In this document: in pieces, positions 1 through 12,499 of the stretch | Numbering within the stretch: the stretch's first letter is position 1 | How the letters are laid out: each line of letters begins with the position of its first letter | Assembly: GCA_019155185.1 (NCBI GenBank) | Contig: CM032798.1 | Location: 5,035,501-5,099,500, forward strand | Origin: Beaufortia kweichowensis | Taxonomy: Eukaryota; Chordata; Actinopteri; Cypriniformes; Gastromyzontidae | Length of the DNA stretch: 64,000 bases | Reading direction: 5' to 3' | The notes under the pieces: model-generated | The model's input: the letters and a program-made list of their open reading frames with translations, nothing else | Told to the model about the DNA's origin: nothing | Databases searched by the model: none | Program-made: the position numbers and the translations under genes

Positions 1-3000
1 CCATAACTCTTGTCTGACTCTGAGCTTGCTAGATCCTCTTGAAGGTTTGAGAAGCTGCTTCTCATGCACTGTAACATTAGATAAACATTAGCTCTAGGCT
101 TGTCCACAACTGCGTCATCCTGTTATTATTTAATGTATGCAGTCTAACCGTAAGGTTAATCTTAGATTTGTGTGTATAGTTGCTGTCTGTTGACCTGCAT
201 TGTGTTGTCATACCCTTTGTTTCATACAGTCTGGTTTTGCCATTTATACTGTAAAGAAGAGTGTTGTGTAAGCAAATAAATATGAGCTTTATGTGGTGAC
301 AGCTACATGTAAATGGTTGTATTCCAAAATAATATTGAACTTAACTGAATCAACCTGAGGTTACACCAACTGAAACTATTTTTAATACTTAATAAAATCA
401 ATACGAACATGCAACTCCTCTAGCTGGCCACCAGAGGTCTCCCTAATTTTAATTCTGGCCACTTAATGTTTCTTATCATATGTTTGCTTTACGGGAGACT
501 TGCTATGTGGTTGATCTTCATTGTAAGCATGTTTTGTTTTATTGTTCTGGTAATTACCATTTCAATTCCCCTGCTTCGATCCATTTCTGCCATTAAGATG
601 TGCATAGCTGTGTTATGTATAGCGTGTGTATGTATTACAGCATAAAGAGGATGAGGTACAGAAGCAAAGTTCTCTGTAAAACTGATGTACCATTTGCTCT
701 AAATGGTGTTACAAACATTTGATTGCAGAAAGAAGAGCTTTTTGCCTGTGCTAGATACCTTTTTGACCTCGCTTCCAGCAGACAGCACTCTTCGTGATTA
801 CAGACGTTATATGTTTCTACCAAATGTCTATGTGGAGCTTTGCTCTCTGTAGGAAAGATACGTGGATACGTGATTGCATAAATTGAGGAGGAAAGGGTTT
901 CTCAAAAGTGCTCAATCAGGCTAAATTGAGGACAATTCTGCCTGCCGTGTTAATACTGCGGAACTTCACACAACACAAACTGGGAGAAATGAATCAAACC
1001 AGGACAGTCAAACTAAGCTGTCAATCTGTTTCTTTCACACAGTTTTGTAGGGTGGAAACCCTGCTGCTAAATGCATCATTGAGCTGTAGAATATGGAGAA
1101 AGACTGGTGTATGTGGTGCACAAATAAGACCAATGAATTATTGTGAAGTGGCTTGACTTTTGAGAACTTAAATAACTATAAGCAGAATATGTTGCACTTA
1201 ATATTTGAAAGTTTGGATGATGCATATACAGTTGAAGCCAAAGGTGATGACCATTCTTTGCTCTTTAGTCAAAACTGCAATTAAAAATGCAGATTTTGTA
1301 TGCATGCTGCATTGGTGTGTGTGGAGTAGAAAATGATGTGATTACACACAATACATTTTGCATCTTTTTGTATAGTAGATCAAATATTCCCAGATATTCA
1401 CATTTTTGGATATGATGTATTTTGCTTTATTAACATTATTTTAACAATATTTTTTTCCAATATACACCTTAAAACTGTAGTGTTTTCTGTTTTTGTGTCA
1501 TATACCTCATTTTCTATTTTTAAATTTAAGGTGGGGCTAATAAAACTTGCTACTGTACAAATATATATCCCCCAGACATCACATTTGGCCATATAATATA
1601 ACCTGTTTTGTCTTGCATAATGGCTATATCTCTGTATATTTTCTCACACAAATAGTGTAATTTTCACTTGATCTAAGGTCAAATTTTTATACAGCCTTAC
1701 ACTTTAACTATAGCATATTCAAAGCTGTTTTGATTCAAATGCTGTATTCCTGCATTAAGAATTTGTTATTAAATTGCTATTCTGAATAGATGTTTTATAT
1801 CCCCTTTAAAAATAGCATTTCAGTTTTGAATTCCTTTTAAAGACAGCATCCATGTAGCTGGCAATCTTCCCCCAAATGTGTTCATTTTAGAAGGCAGTCT
1901 GAAGATTCGCCTCTAAATTATTTATCAAGCCCTAAATGATCTGGTGCTGCTAATTTGTGCAAAATTTTGTTGATTCTGTGTCTGGTTTGTGGCAGTCAGG
2001 GTGAAGTAGGCAGATGTCTGTTGAATTTTTATGAGCCTCTTCTTGTGCCCTACCTCTTCACAGTTATGCAGATCTGGGCACTCCTGTGGTATTCAAAGAA
2101 CTTGTGCCATTTCTCCAGCTTTGCTTAAAAGGAGTGATGCACGCATGCTCCAAACCCCATCCGCGTGTTAGCCGCGAGCAATGCCGATCATGGCCTGGGG
2201 AATTCCCAAAAGTCATAGCCCCCCATAGAGAAGAGCAGGAAATGCACTGTGGGACTGAGAAGATGAAAGGAGTAAATCCTTGTTACATGTCTGCTAATAA
2301 AGAATTACCGCCTTTTTAGTGTCGCACCGCCTTCATCTGTCAAAAACCGAGGCTCTTTGCAAAGGCGAGCGAAGAATTGCTTTTGAAAATTGCTTTTCCT
2401 TCCAGTAGGTCTCTGGAGGGAATACAAAGATGAAGCCAAGCAGAGGAAGCAAACAGCTATGTACTATGTTTTAGTGGCCGTCTTGCTATCCCAAGGGCAA
2501 AGAATGCATTTAGAGACAGCTTCCTACATCATCCAGTTCCAATCATGAGTATGCTAAGCGTTCGGAAGATGAATGAGGAAGATCCATTAATGAACACAGC
2601 TGCACATAAATGACTCCATGTACCATTTTTAGTACAGCTATTTTGTGGAGAGGTGCGGTGAACCCTGAATCCGCTGCGTGAAGGTGTGTAACACGCTGAA
2701 TTGGTTCTTCTCAGCTAGCGTGGTCAGACAGTAACTCAAGCCAATTACGCTGTGAGAGAACGTGCCCATTAGATCTTGTTCTCGAATCCGGGCTGGCTGA
2801 AAGCGACCTTGAACGTAAATTTGATTCGCGAAAATCTGCACGGTTGTCTTTGATTGGCAGTGTGAAGATTAGTTGGTTTGTTTGAGAGGGTTCGGGGTTA
2901 TTATTTGAATTGGGACTGCATTTCCTTGTTCGTCTGCATCAGTCTGGAGAATTATTTGACATAAACAGACAAACAGCAAGTGAACAGGAAGTGAATGCGC

Positions 3001-3916
3001 AGACCTTCTTGCTCCTAGTAATTGCCTGTTGTCTCTTGGGTGCGCTATCTGGAGAACTGTCTGAGATTCCTACTTTATTTACTGACAGTTGTGTAGGAAG
3101 GGAGAGATGGGGAGTCCTGAATACCATCATTAGTTTCCGGCTGGAGAAACAAGCTTTTTGCGACAAAACGACAGAAAAAAGAAAAGAAACCACATTTTTT
3201 TCCAAATCCTTGTTTTTCCCCCATTTTTTTATATTTTAAATGTAATATTTTAATATCACGTTTATTATATATAACACATAACATACATTATAAATTATAA
3301 TAATTTTATATGTATATTTATTTCAATATTAATTACGTAAACTAAATTGATTTATTATGCATTTTATAATTTAATGTCAAGATCTTCTAAAAACTGTCCA
3401 TAGTTAAAGAACTCCACAATATCAAATTATTTTAACTGTATAGTGCAGTTTGCTATCAACCTGTTGGGAAAGATTGTCTTATCAATGCTCACCAGCACTG
3501 ACACGCAGCATTCAGCTTAATTGCGCACATTATCAGTTCTTTTCGCATAGTGGGAGAACAGAAGAACAAATGTTAGATAGGTAATTAGATGTGACAACTT
3601 AATAAATGCCTCAGTTGTTTTGTCATTAATGTTTTAGTGGATCACTTGCTCTAATGCACGCTGTGAGAAACTGTTTAAACAGTCCCAGATGTGATATGTT
3701 AATCTCTTGGTTGTTTTTATGTTGCTAACAAGGGATAGGTAACTTCTAAAAATGCTCCGAGATGTTGCAAGAGGATAGTCTGAGGGAGGAAAAAGAGTCC
3801 TGTTAGTTTGTATTCGAGGACTGTGACATTTATTAGGACAGTCACCAGAACATCACTGACACTATTGATAGAAGTTTGGCCCACTTTGCAGCTTAATCTG
3901 ACCAGGACTGTCCACT

Positions 3917-4040
3917 TACATTTACATTTACGCTTTTGCCAGATGCTTTTATCCAAAGTGACTTACAGTGCATTCAAGGTATACTTTTCATCAGTATGTG
4001 TGTTTCTAATGCAATACTGTACCAATTGAGCAACAGGAAA
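3917..4040 (-). repeat. tRNA-derived SINE fragment (antisense)
   Basis: Read on the minus strand, this matches the widespread fish element with a tRNA-like head and a conserved tail. The tail is seen as 'CCAGATGCTTTTATCCAAAG' followed by 'TGACTTACAGTGCATTC'. The head remnant is 'CTGTACCAATTGAGCAACAGG', a decayed complement of a tRNA A-box region. The B-box is lost. Related copies lie at 27972-28066, 31897-32030 and 40985-41030. The family name cannot be assigned without a repeat library. Confidence 0.65.
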
Positions 4041-4210
4041 AATAAAAAGAGGTAATTTGTGTGAAGCTTGGTCTTGTTTGAATGAATTTTGAAAATATTA
4101 AAATTTGTTTGAAGTTTTGAAATGAATAAAAAGGAATAAATGAAAATCACCTAGCAGTAATTGCACATCAATATAAGTTTGTACTTAACTTGGTCTGTTG
4201 TCTTATGAAA

Positions 4211-4215
<5 letters not shown>

Positions 4216-4264
<49 letters not shown>

Positions 4265-4273
4265 GTCTGTCTC

Positions 4274-4342
<69 letters not shown>
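4216..4342 (+). repeat. (TC)n/(TCTG)n microsatellite forming a splice-acceptor polypyrimidine tract
   Basis: About 45 bases of pure TC repeat are followed by about 80 bases of TCTG repeat, interrupted by short TC runs. It ends directly at the AG (4343-4344) that precedes tex264 exon sequence. The whole tract contains no A and therefore no AG, so the first AG after it is the true acceptor. The opposite strand reads as Arg-Gln-Thr-Asp repeats, which are a composition artefact and not a gene. Confidence 0.9.
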
Positions 4343-4343
<1 letters not shown>

Positions 4344-4344
4344 G

Positions 4345-4566
4345 ACTCAAGCGGACGAGTGTCGGTATGTTGTGGGCAGTATACTGAGTGAAGATGAAGA
4401 GAAACCCGATGAAGAACTTCAGCGTCTGTATGAGAAGTTTGGCTACAAGGTCATCTCCTTCCCAGAAATCACCTGTGCTGTGACCTCCACATTTCCCAAC
4501 AGATGTTCTCTGTCCCCTGTGTGTGCAGCATATAGAGTCTACCCTGAACTCGATCAGTATGTGAAG
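4345..4566 (+). CDS. tex264: Testis-expressed protein 264 (ER-phagy receptor), internal exon
   Basis: This is the first of three visible exons of TEX264, a single-pass ER membrane protein that binds LC3/GABARAP proteins and delivers ER to autophagosomes; it is also reported to work with p97/VCP. The exon gives 74 codons in phase 0 at both ends. It contains 'VGSILSEDEEKP', 'LYEKFGYKVISFPE', 'AVTSTFP' and 'YPELDQYVK', which align residue by residue with human TEX264 ('VGSILSEGEE', 'LYQKFGFKVFSFP', 'VTATFP', 'HPALDTYIK'). This is the GyrI-like domain region. The acceptor is the AG after the microsatellite and the donor is AAG|GTAACT. The exons for the N-terminal hydrophobic anchor are outside the window. 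The three exons together encode 240 residues of the C-terminal part. Which teleost paralog (a or b) this is cannot be settled here. Confidence 0.93.
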
Positions 4567-4665
4567 GTAACTATTTCCTTTATTTTTTCATTTGGTTAAT
4601 TTTCAGGATTTCTGGTTCTTTTAAATTATTTATAGTTTATTAAAAAGTTATAAATTATATTTCTA

Positions 4666-4950
4666 GATCTAATTGTTGCTCCTGGAACTACAATCCTATG
4701 AAAAAAAAGGTTTCTATTGTAAACCCTATAACTATAAATTACCCCTAGAATCAAAGGGATATAATAGGTTGATGAGAATGGTAAACAAACCCAGCCGGAA
4801 CCCAGTCCTAATCCTAAACCTAACATTGACCCCAAACCTAATCCAACAATCTGATATATACACATGTTGTTCCAGGACCAACAGTGATGTTTATCCAGGA
4901 ATATATCCTGTTTGGTGCATAACATGTTTTTTTTTGCAAGGCATAAAATC
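4666..4950. repeat. Degenerate interspersed repeat with CCTAAC-like core
   Basis: The segment starts with 'TGTTGCTCCTGGAACTACAA' and contains 'TGTTGTTCCAGGACCAACAG' near its other side. Such motifs recur at the ends of common fish repeats. The middle (about 4800-4850) carries degenerate CCTAA/CCTAAC units that resemble telomeric repeats but are irregular. Boundaries are uncertain and no coding potential is evident. Confidence 0.4.
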
Positions 4951-6895
4951 ATGCCTGCACCATACTAACACATGCCTCTCTGTGCCATGTATTGGCTTAT
5001 TTATTACAGAATATAATACCATTAATAAAAATAACACTACCACTTGAATTACATCTGTAGATCTCCTGTCAGATTTTGTTGTAATGAGTGAAAGATTGCT
5101 TTTCCAGTGGATTTGTAAGAACAGGCCAGAAGACCGCTAGTCAATATCTAGCCCACATGTAATGGAGAAAGTGTGATGTATAGGGTGATTTAATGGAAGA
5201 AGGGCCGTAATAACTTGTGAATGGATAGATAACTGTGTAGAAGCGTGCTGAAGATGTTGTTAATGAGGTCAGTTTGTGTAAGCATGCTGTCTGGCATCTC
5301 TCAGTAGGAGTTCTGTGCAGTTTGCAGTTCTGTGAGTTAATGTGATGGATCGTGTGCTACTCACCATGTGTTAACCCTAATGAGAAGAAGCACTTGTAAA
5401 ATGTGAGACTTGTTCGTGTCTATTTTCTAGTGTTTTTTTTGCATTTATTTGCAAGTCCAATCAACTTAGTTTTACAAGTAATTTCAATCTTATTTCAAGT
5501 AAGTGATGAGTTGAAATGTATTTATTCGCCTTTCTTATTGATCTTCTGTTAGCTTTGGCTCTAAGGTTGTTGATTTATATTATTTGGATTATATTATAGT
5601 AGAAGAACTAGTAGTAGTAGTCATATTGTTATTATTTACTAAATAAGTTTTAACTGGCTGTTTATTGGTTGGTCAGTACCAGAAAACCCCCAGATGGCTG
5701 TAAATGTACATTGGGTTACCAATATGGCAAGCTTAGCCAAAAGCATCCGTGAGACTCGCGATATTGGCGTGACAGTCTGTCCTCGATGGGGCCAAACAGC
5801 CACTGAGCAGTCTGTAGCAGATGCTCACTTATTTCCCTGGATGCAAGTGACTTTTCTATCTACGTAATAACCTTTAACCGAAGGATTTGCTGAAGTTAAT
5901 GCATCAGTGTGTGTTTCCCACCCACGCTGTGTGATATTTAATATACTGCCCTCACAATAATGTTTATATGTTATTTCATGTCATTTCAAGTCTGGGTCTC
6001 ATTTTAAAACTGAAGCAACATGCAGTTACAGGTCACTGTACAGTAGTACAAGAATTCCCTGGATATTGACCAAAACTATGATGTAAGAACAGCGAAACCA
6101 ACCAATTTCACTTGTTGACCTACTCCAGGATTTCTTTCTTGCACCTTTCTCTTTCTGTCTCTCCGTGCAATTCGCACAAACAACACACACACATCTTTTC
6201 TAACTTGGCTTGGCCTGTCTGAGAGCTTATTAAGAATCGTGCAATAGTTACATGACCAGTGTTGTGTGGGAGGGAGCTCAAGATGTCTGTTGCATTATGG
6301 GATTGTGTGTATGTTTGTAATGTGATGTATATGGTGTGGCAGAGTGTACAAAGAAAGTACCGAGCAGATAAATAATGAAGAGAGATTCATGTGTGTCTGT
6401 GTGTAGGTTGAGACATGTCCTTACAATGATTTATTGAATAAGCTTTGGCAGTGGTTCAGGGCTTTAAGACTGGCGATTACTTTATAGTGGATATACGGTA
6501 ACTTCTTGCTGTATATCCGCCTCCTTCCCACAAAGCTGATGCCATATGTGCATTAAGAAGACACTTGTCTGTAGTCATCAAGAATCCTCAGAGCATCAAT
6601 CCTCATAAGGCAATGAGATGTGTGTGTTTTCATCTGAAAATTGTATTATATTGTGTATGCTTTCTGAAACTGTGTGTTGTTGGATGGTAGAAAACATTTA
6701 GTAAATGTTGCTGCAACATTTGCAGTGGAGTCCAAGAGATCACTGGTGATATAATAGGTGTTTATATACAGTTTTTTTTAAATATATAAAGTTTATATTT
6801 TATATAGTTTATAATACAATTATATTTTCATCATTAAAACTTTAGTCAAACATTTATAGATTTTTCAAATCTCTTAATTTTTTATTTCATTTCTT

Positions 6896-7090
6896 AACCT
6901 GTTAACTGTCACTGCACATTTTGAGCATACACAAATGCAAAGAACTACAATTTTTAAAATTATGGGTATTTAAAAAATTTTTTTTAGCGAAGATAACATT
7001 AAGTTTTTTTATGAATTTCTTTTAAGATAAGGTTTATTGTTATGAAAATTTGTCTAATATCAAATATTTTATCTTATAGATAAAATTGTA
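6896..7090 (+). repeat. MITE-like element, left part (AACCTGTTAACTGTCAC family)
   Basis: It begins with AACCTGTTAACTGTCACTGC, the exact inverse of the end seen at 47880-47898. Internal blocks 'AACTACAATTTTT', 'GGTATTT..AAAAA', 'ATAACATTAA' and 'TTTATTGTTATGAAAATTTG' recur in the copies at 16119 and 47690. The right end is not recognisable in this copy. Confidence 0.6.
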
Positions 7091-8602
7091 GATTACTTTA
7101 CATACTTAACTTTATGCGATTTGAAATAAAAGGAATTCAAACAGACATTTTTTGGCAAAATTGTATTATAAATTATTATTTTAAGCTTACTGTTGCGAAT
7201 CGGGGTAAAGTAAAGACTCTTTAGCCTGATTCAACACTATTTTTTATGGACTTGCAAAATAATGTTTTTGTTTATTTTTAACCAAAAAAGTTCAAAAAAC
7301 ATATGGTTTTAAATGATGAGAGCAACCCATTTGCAAAGATCTTCCTACTACCTCTACCTAGCTTTTTTCTGTATGTTTCTCTCCCATGGAGCCGACATAT
7401 GTTGGGTGGCTCATGTTGGTTCTTTGCCGAGCTGGCGGTTGTGACCAAAAGGTGTGTCTTGTTTTAGCGTAGGTCAAACACTGAACCACCCAGTTCCAAA
7501 CATAACCTAGATTTCCCTTTTTTATGTTTTCATTTGTTGTATCCTCTCCATGACCAATGCTTCTTCGTTTCAGTCCTCTCCATCTTTTGCTTTTCTCTCA
7601 ATCCCCTTTCAAATCATTTATCTAAATCACATGTCCACCCTCTATCACTAGTAGACACTGACACAACCTTCTCAATCTGCAAAGAGGCCGGGCCCTTTCT
7701 GAAGATGATGAACACGTACGTGTACACTGGCCATCTGTTAGACAGCGAGAGGGCAGAATCTCCTGCACCCACACGGCAAAACACAGTCGAAACAGAATAT
7801 GTGGGCAGTCCCATTACGCTGTAACAGTGATTTCGTACTGCGTGTTTGTGTGTTTTTGAATGTGTGTGTGGGTATGTGAGTGAGCCGTGACAGGACATGG
7901 GAGTGTATATCCAGATGGTCGTCGCTGGCCATTGGAGAATTGACTTAAGAGATAGATAACCACAATAGATATGTTCACGTAAACCCATACAGACATCCTA
8001 TAATGAATCTCTATAAGACCAATAGCACAAGTTTAGGGACTTATTGCAAAACAATTCTGTTTGGTGCTGTTAGTGCAAACTTCTTACTTTTAATAATAAT
8101 GCAAGGTAAAAACTGAACATAACATCAGCATTTAAAATAGCTGTTATGGCAAGATCTTAAGGTAATCAAGATATAAATATTTATAAAAGTATATTATATA
8201 TGCATGCAAGAGCAGTTTTCATAACACAGTCATACATGTTAATAATCTCAAGACGACTCCACCTATCTTTGCTGTTACCTGAACGACACAGATTTCTCGC
8301 TTCCCTCTGGTCCAATCAGCTCATGAATAATTCAGGTGTGTCCCTCCCTATAGTCTTTGATGTTATTATTTGTTGAATTAAACATGGAAAATTGGTCGCA
8401 GTTGTACACTGCATCAATATTTAATGAACCATCTACTGTGTGGGCAACTGGAAAGGATGTGTGATGAATTTGAGGGGCAAAAACAAGTGACACTTCTTGA
8501 GAAATTTCCATTTCAAAAGTTAAAGATTTTGTATAATTTTTTTGTAACTTTTTTTTTAGGAAGTGTGATATGTATGTGCAAATCAAGTGCTTTTTTTAAT
8601 AC

Positions 8603-8735
8603 TGTAACGATACCATAGTACAGGGACTTAATGAATGTCACCATAGTTTGGTACTCCAAGATACTTCAAAGAGTACCATGATACATGTCCAATGGTCATC
8701 AATGGTATAACTATGGTACCATGTTAAAGAAACAG
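8603..8735. repeat. Palindrome-rich 'GATACCATAGTAC/GGTACCATG' repeat
   Basis: Dispersed inverted motifs of the GGTACC/CCATGG type (ACGATACCATAGTACAGG, GAGTACCATGATAC, CTATGGTACCATG) suggest a fold-back MITE-like repeat. Similar motifs occur at 9890-10010 and about 27795-27860. The ends are not defined. Confidence 0.4.
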
Positions 8736-9889
8736 CTTTTTGTTGGTGTTGATGTGTAACTGGATTTCTTCACACTCAGCTCAATTACAATAAATGCTGA
8801 TTCTCAGACATACTGGATATCTAAATTAGTGTATCTGCAGTACACATGCATTTGAGAAACATAATTAAGGCATTCCCATGTTATCAGTGTATATACCAGA
8901 CCTTATGTTATCACACAGACAGAGAAAGACTGAGAGAGAGAGATAGATAGATAGAGAGAGCATACAGAGGTGAAAGGGGAGATAGCAGTGAAACTAGTGA
9001 CCACAGGATCCTCTTTCATGGTGTACTTGCAGGTTCGTGCGTGTGTGTGGACCATTAGTGCTGTTTGATGCACAACGGTAGTACTACATCTTTAATGAGA
9101 CTCTACCACCATTCGATTTAACTCCTTAAACATAGTCAGACTACCCTTTAGAAAGTAGTACTTGTAATAAAAATAGTCAAATGCACTAAAGGGAGAAATA
9201 CACTAATGTACACTGATGCATTCTGGGTAATATCATATGAAATTTTGCTGGATAGATACCACCACAACATCCCAAATTACTTACAGCAACTTTAATACCA
9301 GATTTATACAGCATTCTGTCTCGCCTGACCGCTTGTGGTACATCATGCGAGATGGATGTTGATAGCAAGTGTATATGACACGTTTCTCTCTCTCTTTTGG
9401 TAAAGTGTATGTATACAGTTTCTGTAACAGACTTAACCTGATATGTTCTGCACTATTGCCTTTCTGTAAAAAGCAGAAAGACATCTCTTACGCTGGGTCG
9501 ATGAGTATGTTCAGTCAGTCAGATAGACTGTTAGTCAATGACTTAATCAGCAAGCGTGCGAGCCTATCAGCGATATATGTGTTGTCTTTAAATACATTTG
9601 TGCATGCATATGCATTCTTGTGAAGACACGGACGTATTCTGGAAGCATATGACCTGTACGCGTCTGTGCTGTCGTTGGCAAATGTAATGTCTATGTTTTC
9701 ATGAAACACAGAATCAAAGATGTGTCCATCACTGCACTGACCCATGGTGTGCTTTGTAGTGAAAGATCCAGTGTTTGAAAATGTTCATGGTTCTTTCTTC
9801 TTACGGTTAAAGAAAGTTCAGCAGAGAATACCTTTAGGCAACAGTGGATTGCAGGGCAGAAATATAGTGAATTGATCTAAATATAGGAC

Positions 9890-10010
9890 AGTTTGATACT
9901 CAGCTACCCATAGTATGGATAATAGTGGTACTATAAAATGATGGTATCAGATGGTATATACCACGGTACCGTGGTATTTACATTGGATTTCATGGTACTG
10001 AAAAGTGACT
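9890..10010. repeat. Fold-back repeat with a 20-bp perfect palindrome
   Basis: The segment contains 'GGTACTATAA', 'GATGGTATCAGATGGTATAT' and then a perfect 20-bp palindrome at 9958-9977 centred on GGTACC. The motif style is shared with 8603-8735. It is probably a non-autonomous repeat remnant. Confidence 0.4.
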
Positions 10011-10354
10011 ATTGTTGTATTTTTCACAATTTTTTAAACATTCCATTTTGATATAATGGTTTTATTTTTACTACATTTTGTGAAAAACACCTTGTTTTCT
10101 ATTGTAGTTATATTTCTTATTTTCTACTTAATAATTTTAGTTCTCAGACGACTGTGGTTATTTTCAAGGTCGTTTTTTGCACTTTCTCCTGTGAGATGTA
10201 ATTCACACTCCTTGACCCTGACGGTGACCCTGATCTCCTCTGAAAATTTTATATAGCACAAAAATAACAAAGTTAAAGGATTTAAACAACATAAGAGTAA
10301 AGTAAAGTTAAAAAATGTTATGTTTTGGGGCAACTATCTCTTTATGGTTAGCAC

Positions 10355-10627
10355 ATAAAATTCTTTTATTATTTACTCACCCTCATGACATGTCAAACCT
10401 GTATGACTTTCTTGCTTCAGCAGAACACAGAAGAAGATTTTTTGCAAAAGTTGGTTACCAGCACTCATTTACTTTCATAGTATGGACACAAGGTACATTG
10501 GAAGTCAATGGGTGCCGTTTACCAGAGTTTTGTGTTCCACAAAAAAAAAGTCATATACAGATTTTGAATGACATAAAGGTGAAAAATTATAATATAATTT
10601 TTATTTTTGGGTGAACTATCCCTTTAA
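10355..10627. repeat. MITE-like repeat, 'ACTCACCCTCATG...GGTGAACTATCCCTTTAA' family
   Basis: The left part reads 'TTATTTACTCACCCTCATGA' then 'AAACCTGTATGACTTTCTTG'. The right end reads 'GGGTGAACTATCCCTTTAAA'. This is a very common cypriniform repeat type. The inner sequence is arranged as an inverted repeat. Other copies or parts lie at 12500, 13350, 14293, 24215 and 30637. An open frame across it (10315-10614) is incidental. Confidence 0.75.
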
Positions 10628-11479
10628 AAGAACAGTATTTAAATCTGTTGGGATATGGTGGCACATGAGGCCAATACAGAGACTGGGTTAAGATTGTGAG
10701 ATTTCTGTTAACCAGGGATTCCATTTGCTATCTCGTGTGTTAGGTGATAAGTTGGCAGTGACAGATGACACCCAAAGGGAGTGTGGTTTAGGGGTCAGAT
10801 CAACACTCTTGAACATTTATAGAGCATGAATCCATCTCTGACTGTTCAGGGCTTGCCTTAATTTCCTCCATGAACAGATATCAATATCATTCATGTTTTT
10901 AATAAGCAATATTAATTGTTTTTTAAGTATGTATGGCCTGTTGGTTTTTGGAGTAGCATGGTAATTCATATAACCTACATAACAGGCTTTACAGCTGTGG
11001 TAATCATTCAGTACCTTGATTTGTAGCCACCATTGTATTGCCTTCTGATACCATCAGTTCACAATGGTACCAGCACATTTGCTACACATCTGTTTTGAAA
11101 AAGATAAGACAACTGTGCCTTAATGTTTTCTGTTTCCTTTAGCTTAACCTCTAAGTCTTTAGTTTAGTTCTTTGAGGCTTTTGTGTGATTTAGTTTCAGC
11201 CTTTACACAAATGCATGTAACTGAAGTCTGACTGTTCTACTTTATCATCTTTTAAAGCATTGACAGGACTCAACAACGCAAGACCATAATGCATTCTCAA
11301 TATGCCTTAATGCTTGTTGAACTTGAAACTGGCCTGGGAATAAAATTGTGAAAGGAAGTAGTGGAGTAGTGTCATAATGCTTTAGAAGTACATTAAATTA
11401 ATAGATTTAATAGAATTTATTTAAAGATTTAATAATCTTAATAGATCTGCCTTTCTGCCTGATATTTTTTAAAAACATT

Positions 11480-11706
11480 TTTAAATATTTTATTTATTTT
11501 TTTAGGTATTTTTTAATAAATGACATTAACGTTAAATTTTTTATTATTGTTTAGTTTATGTTTAAAGTAGTCAAATATTTTTTCTTAAGTCTTGGACTCT
11601 TTTCATCAATATATAGTTTGTCGTGATTAGAATAAAATTCAACTATGAAATATTAAAGTGAATAGTGAAATAAATGTTCCACATGTGGAACGGTGACAGT
11701 TAACAG
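11480..11706 (+). repeat. MITE-like element, right part (AACCTGTTAACTGTCAC family)
   Basis: It shares 'TTAGGTATTTTTTAATAAA', 'GACATTAAC', 'CATCAATATATAGTTTGTCG', 'TTCAACTATGAAATATTA' and the end 'GGTGACAGTTAACAG' with the copy at 16119-16346. The left terminus is degraded. Confidence 0.6.
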
Positions 11707-12499
11707 AAACTATTTTCTTATTTCTGCAATTTGGTTTTGTGGCATTAGTAAAACAAATTTACATTTGAGCATAATTTGTAGTTTGTTTTTGTTGATTAAC
11801 ATGAATTACTTATATAAAGTACTTTGTCAGGGTTAAATAAAACTTGATGTACATCACACAAAATGACAATTTGACTCAATTTTCCCATGATGTAAAATTG
11901 TCTCCGACGCCCATTTAATGTCCTTAATAAGCTTTCACACAGTGCTGTCTATCATCAGAGATATTTAAGGAAACATAAATGAGATCCCACTTTTCTTAAC
12001 TATAGTCATTAAAGTCCAAAACACAACACTGGTCTCCCAGTGCTCAGCGGAAATGGTTTTTCGTATTTAGATTGCTAAGGCACTATTGGCGAGACGGCCG
12101 CTGATATTTTGGGCTGTAATTGTCAACTGTGGGGGGTACAACTTTAGGACACAGGTCCAGCAGAGAAGATCGTAGGTACAGAGATTGACAGTGGAAATCA
12201 GAGGCTTCTAAGGCTTTAATTAAACATTGCATTTCAGCATTGTGAATTTCACATTACAATCAAGAGTTTAAAATTAAAGGACTGAGATAATGTTGTGAAT
12301 GTAAAGTAAAACTTAAATGGCTTTATGCTTTTATAATGAAGTGCTGTATCTCATCATGTTTGCAGTTTGTTTCGCAATTACAAATCAGGTCATTAAAATT
12401 AGGCCACCAATCTGATAGTAAAGACACTTACACATGTAGATGAATAGGTTTCTGTTTTTTATTATAAATGATAGTTTTGTACACCGACTACACAAGTAG

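Larger units (their letters stand above)
1..4344 (+). other. tex264: tex264 intron preceding the first visible exon
   Basis: No exon of tex264 or any other gene is recognisable here. The first visible tex264 exon opens in phase 0 at 4345, so this stretch is intron, and the exons for the N-terminal membrane anchor must lie left of position 1. The segment is AT-rich. A SINE-derived fragment (3917-4040) and a microsatellite (4216-4342) are listed separately. A relatively CpG-rich piece at about 2640-2860 has no assigned function. Open frames here are short, lack homology I can recognise and look like chance. Confidence 0.7.

Noticed and set aside
1228..1260. Similarity to the start of a Tc1/mariner inverted repeat ('TACAGTTGAAG')
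   Set aside because: The match is about 11 bases, no second inverted end or transposase remnant was seen nearby.
4168..4350. Open frame with Arg-Gln-Thr-Asp and Arg-Glu repeats
   Set aside because: It is only the antisense translation of the TC/TCTG microsatellite; all frames through such a repeat stay open.
4800..4855. Interstitial telomere repeat
   Set aside because: The CCTAAC-like units are irregular and few; they sit inside an interspersed repeat of a type common in fish.
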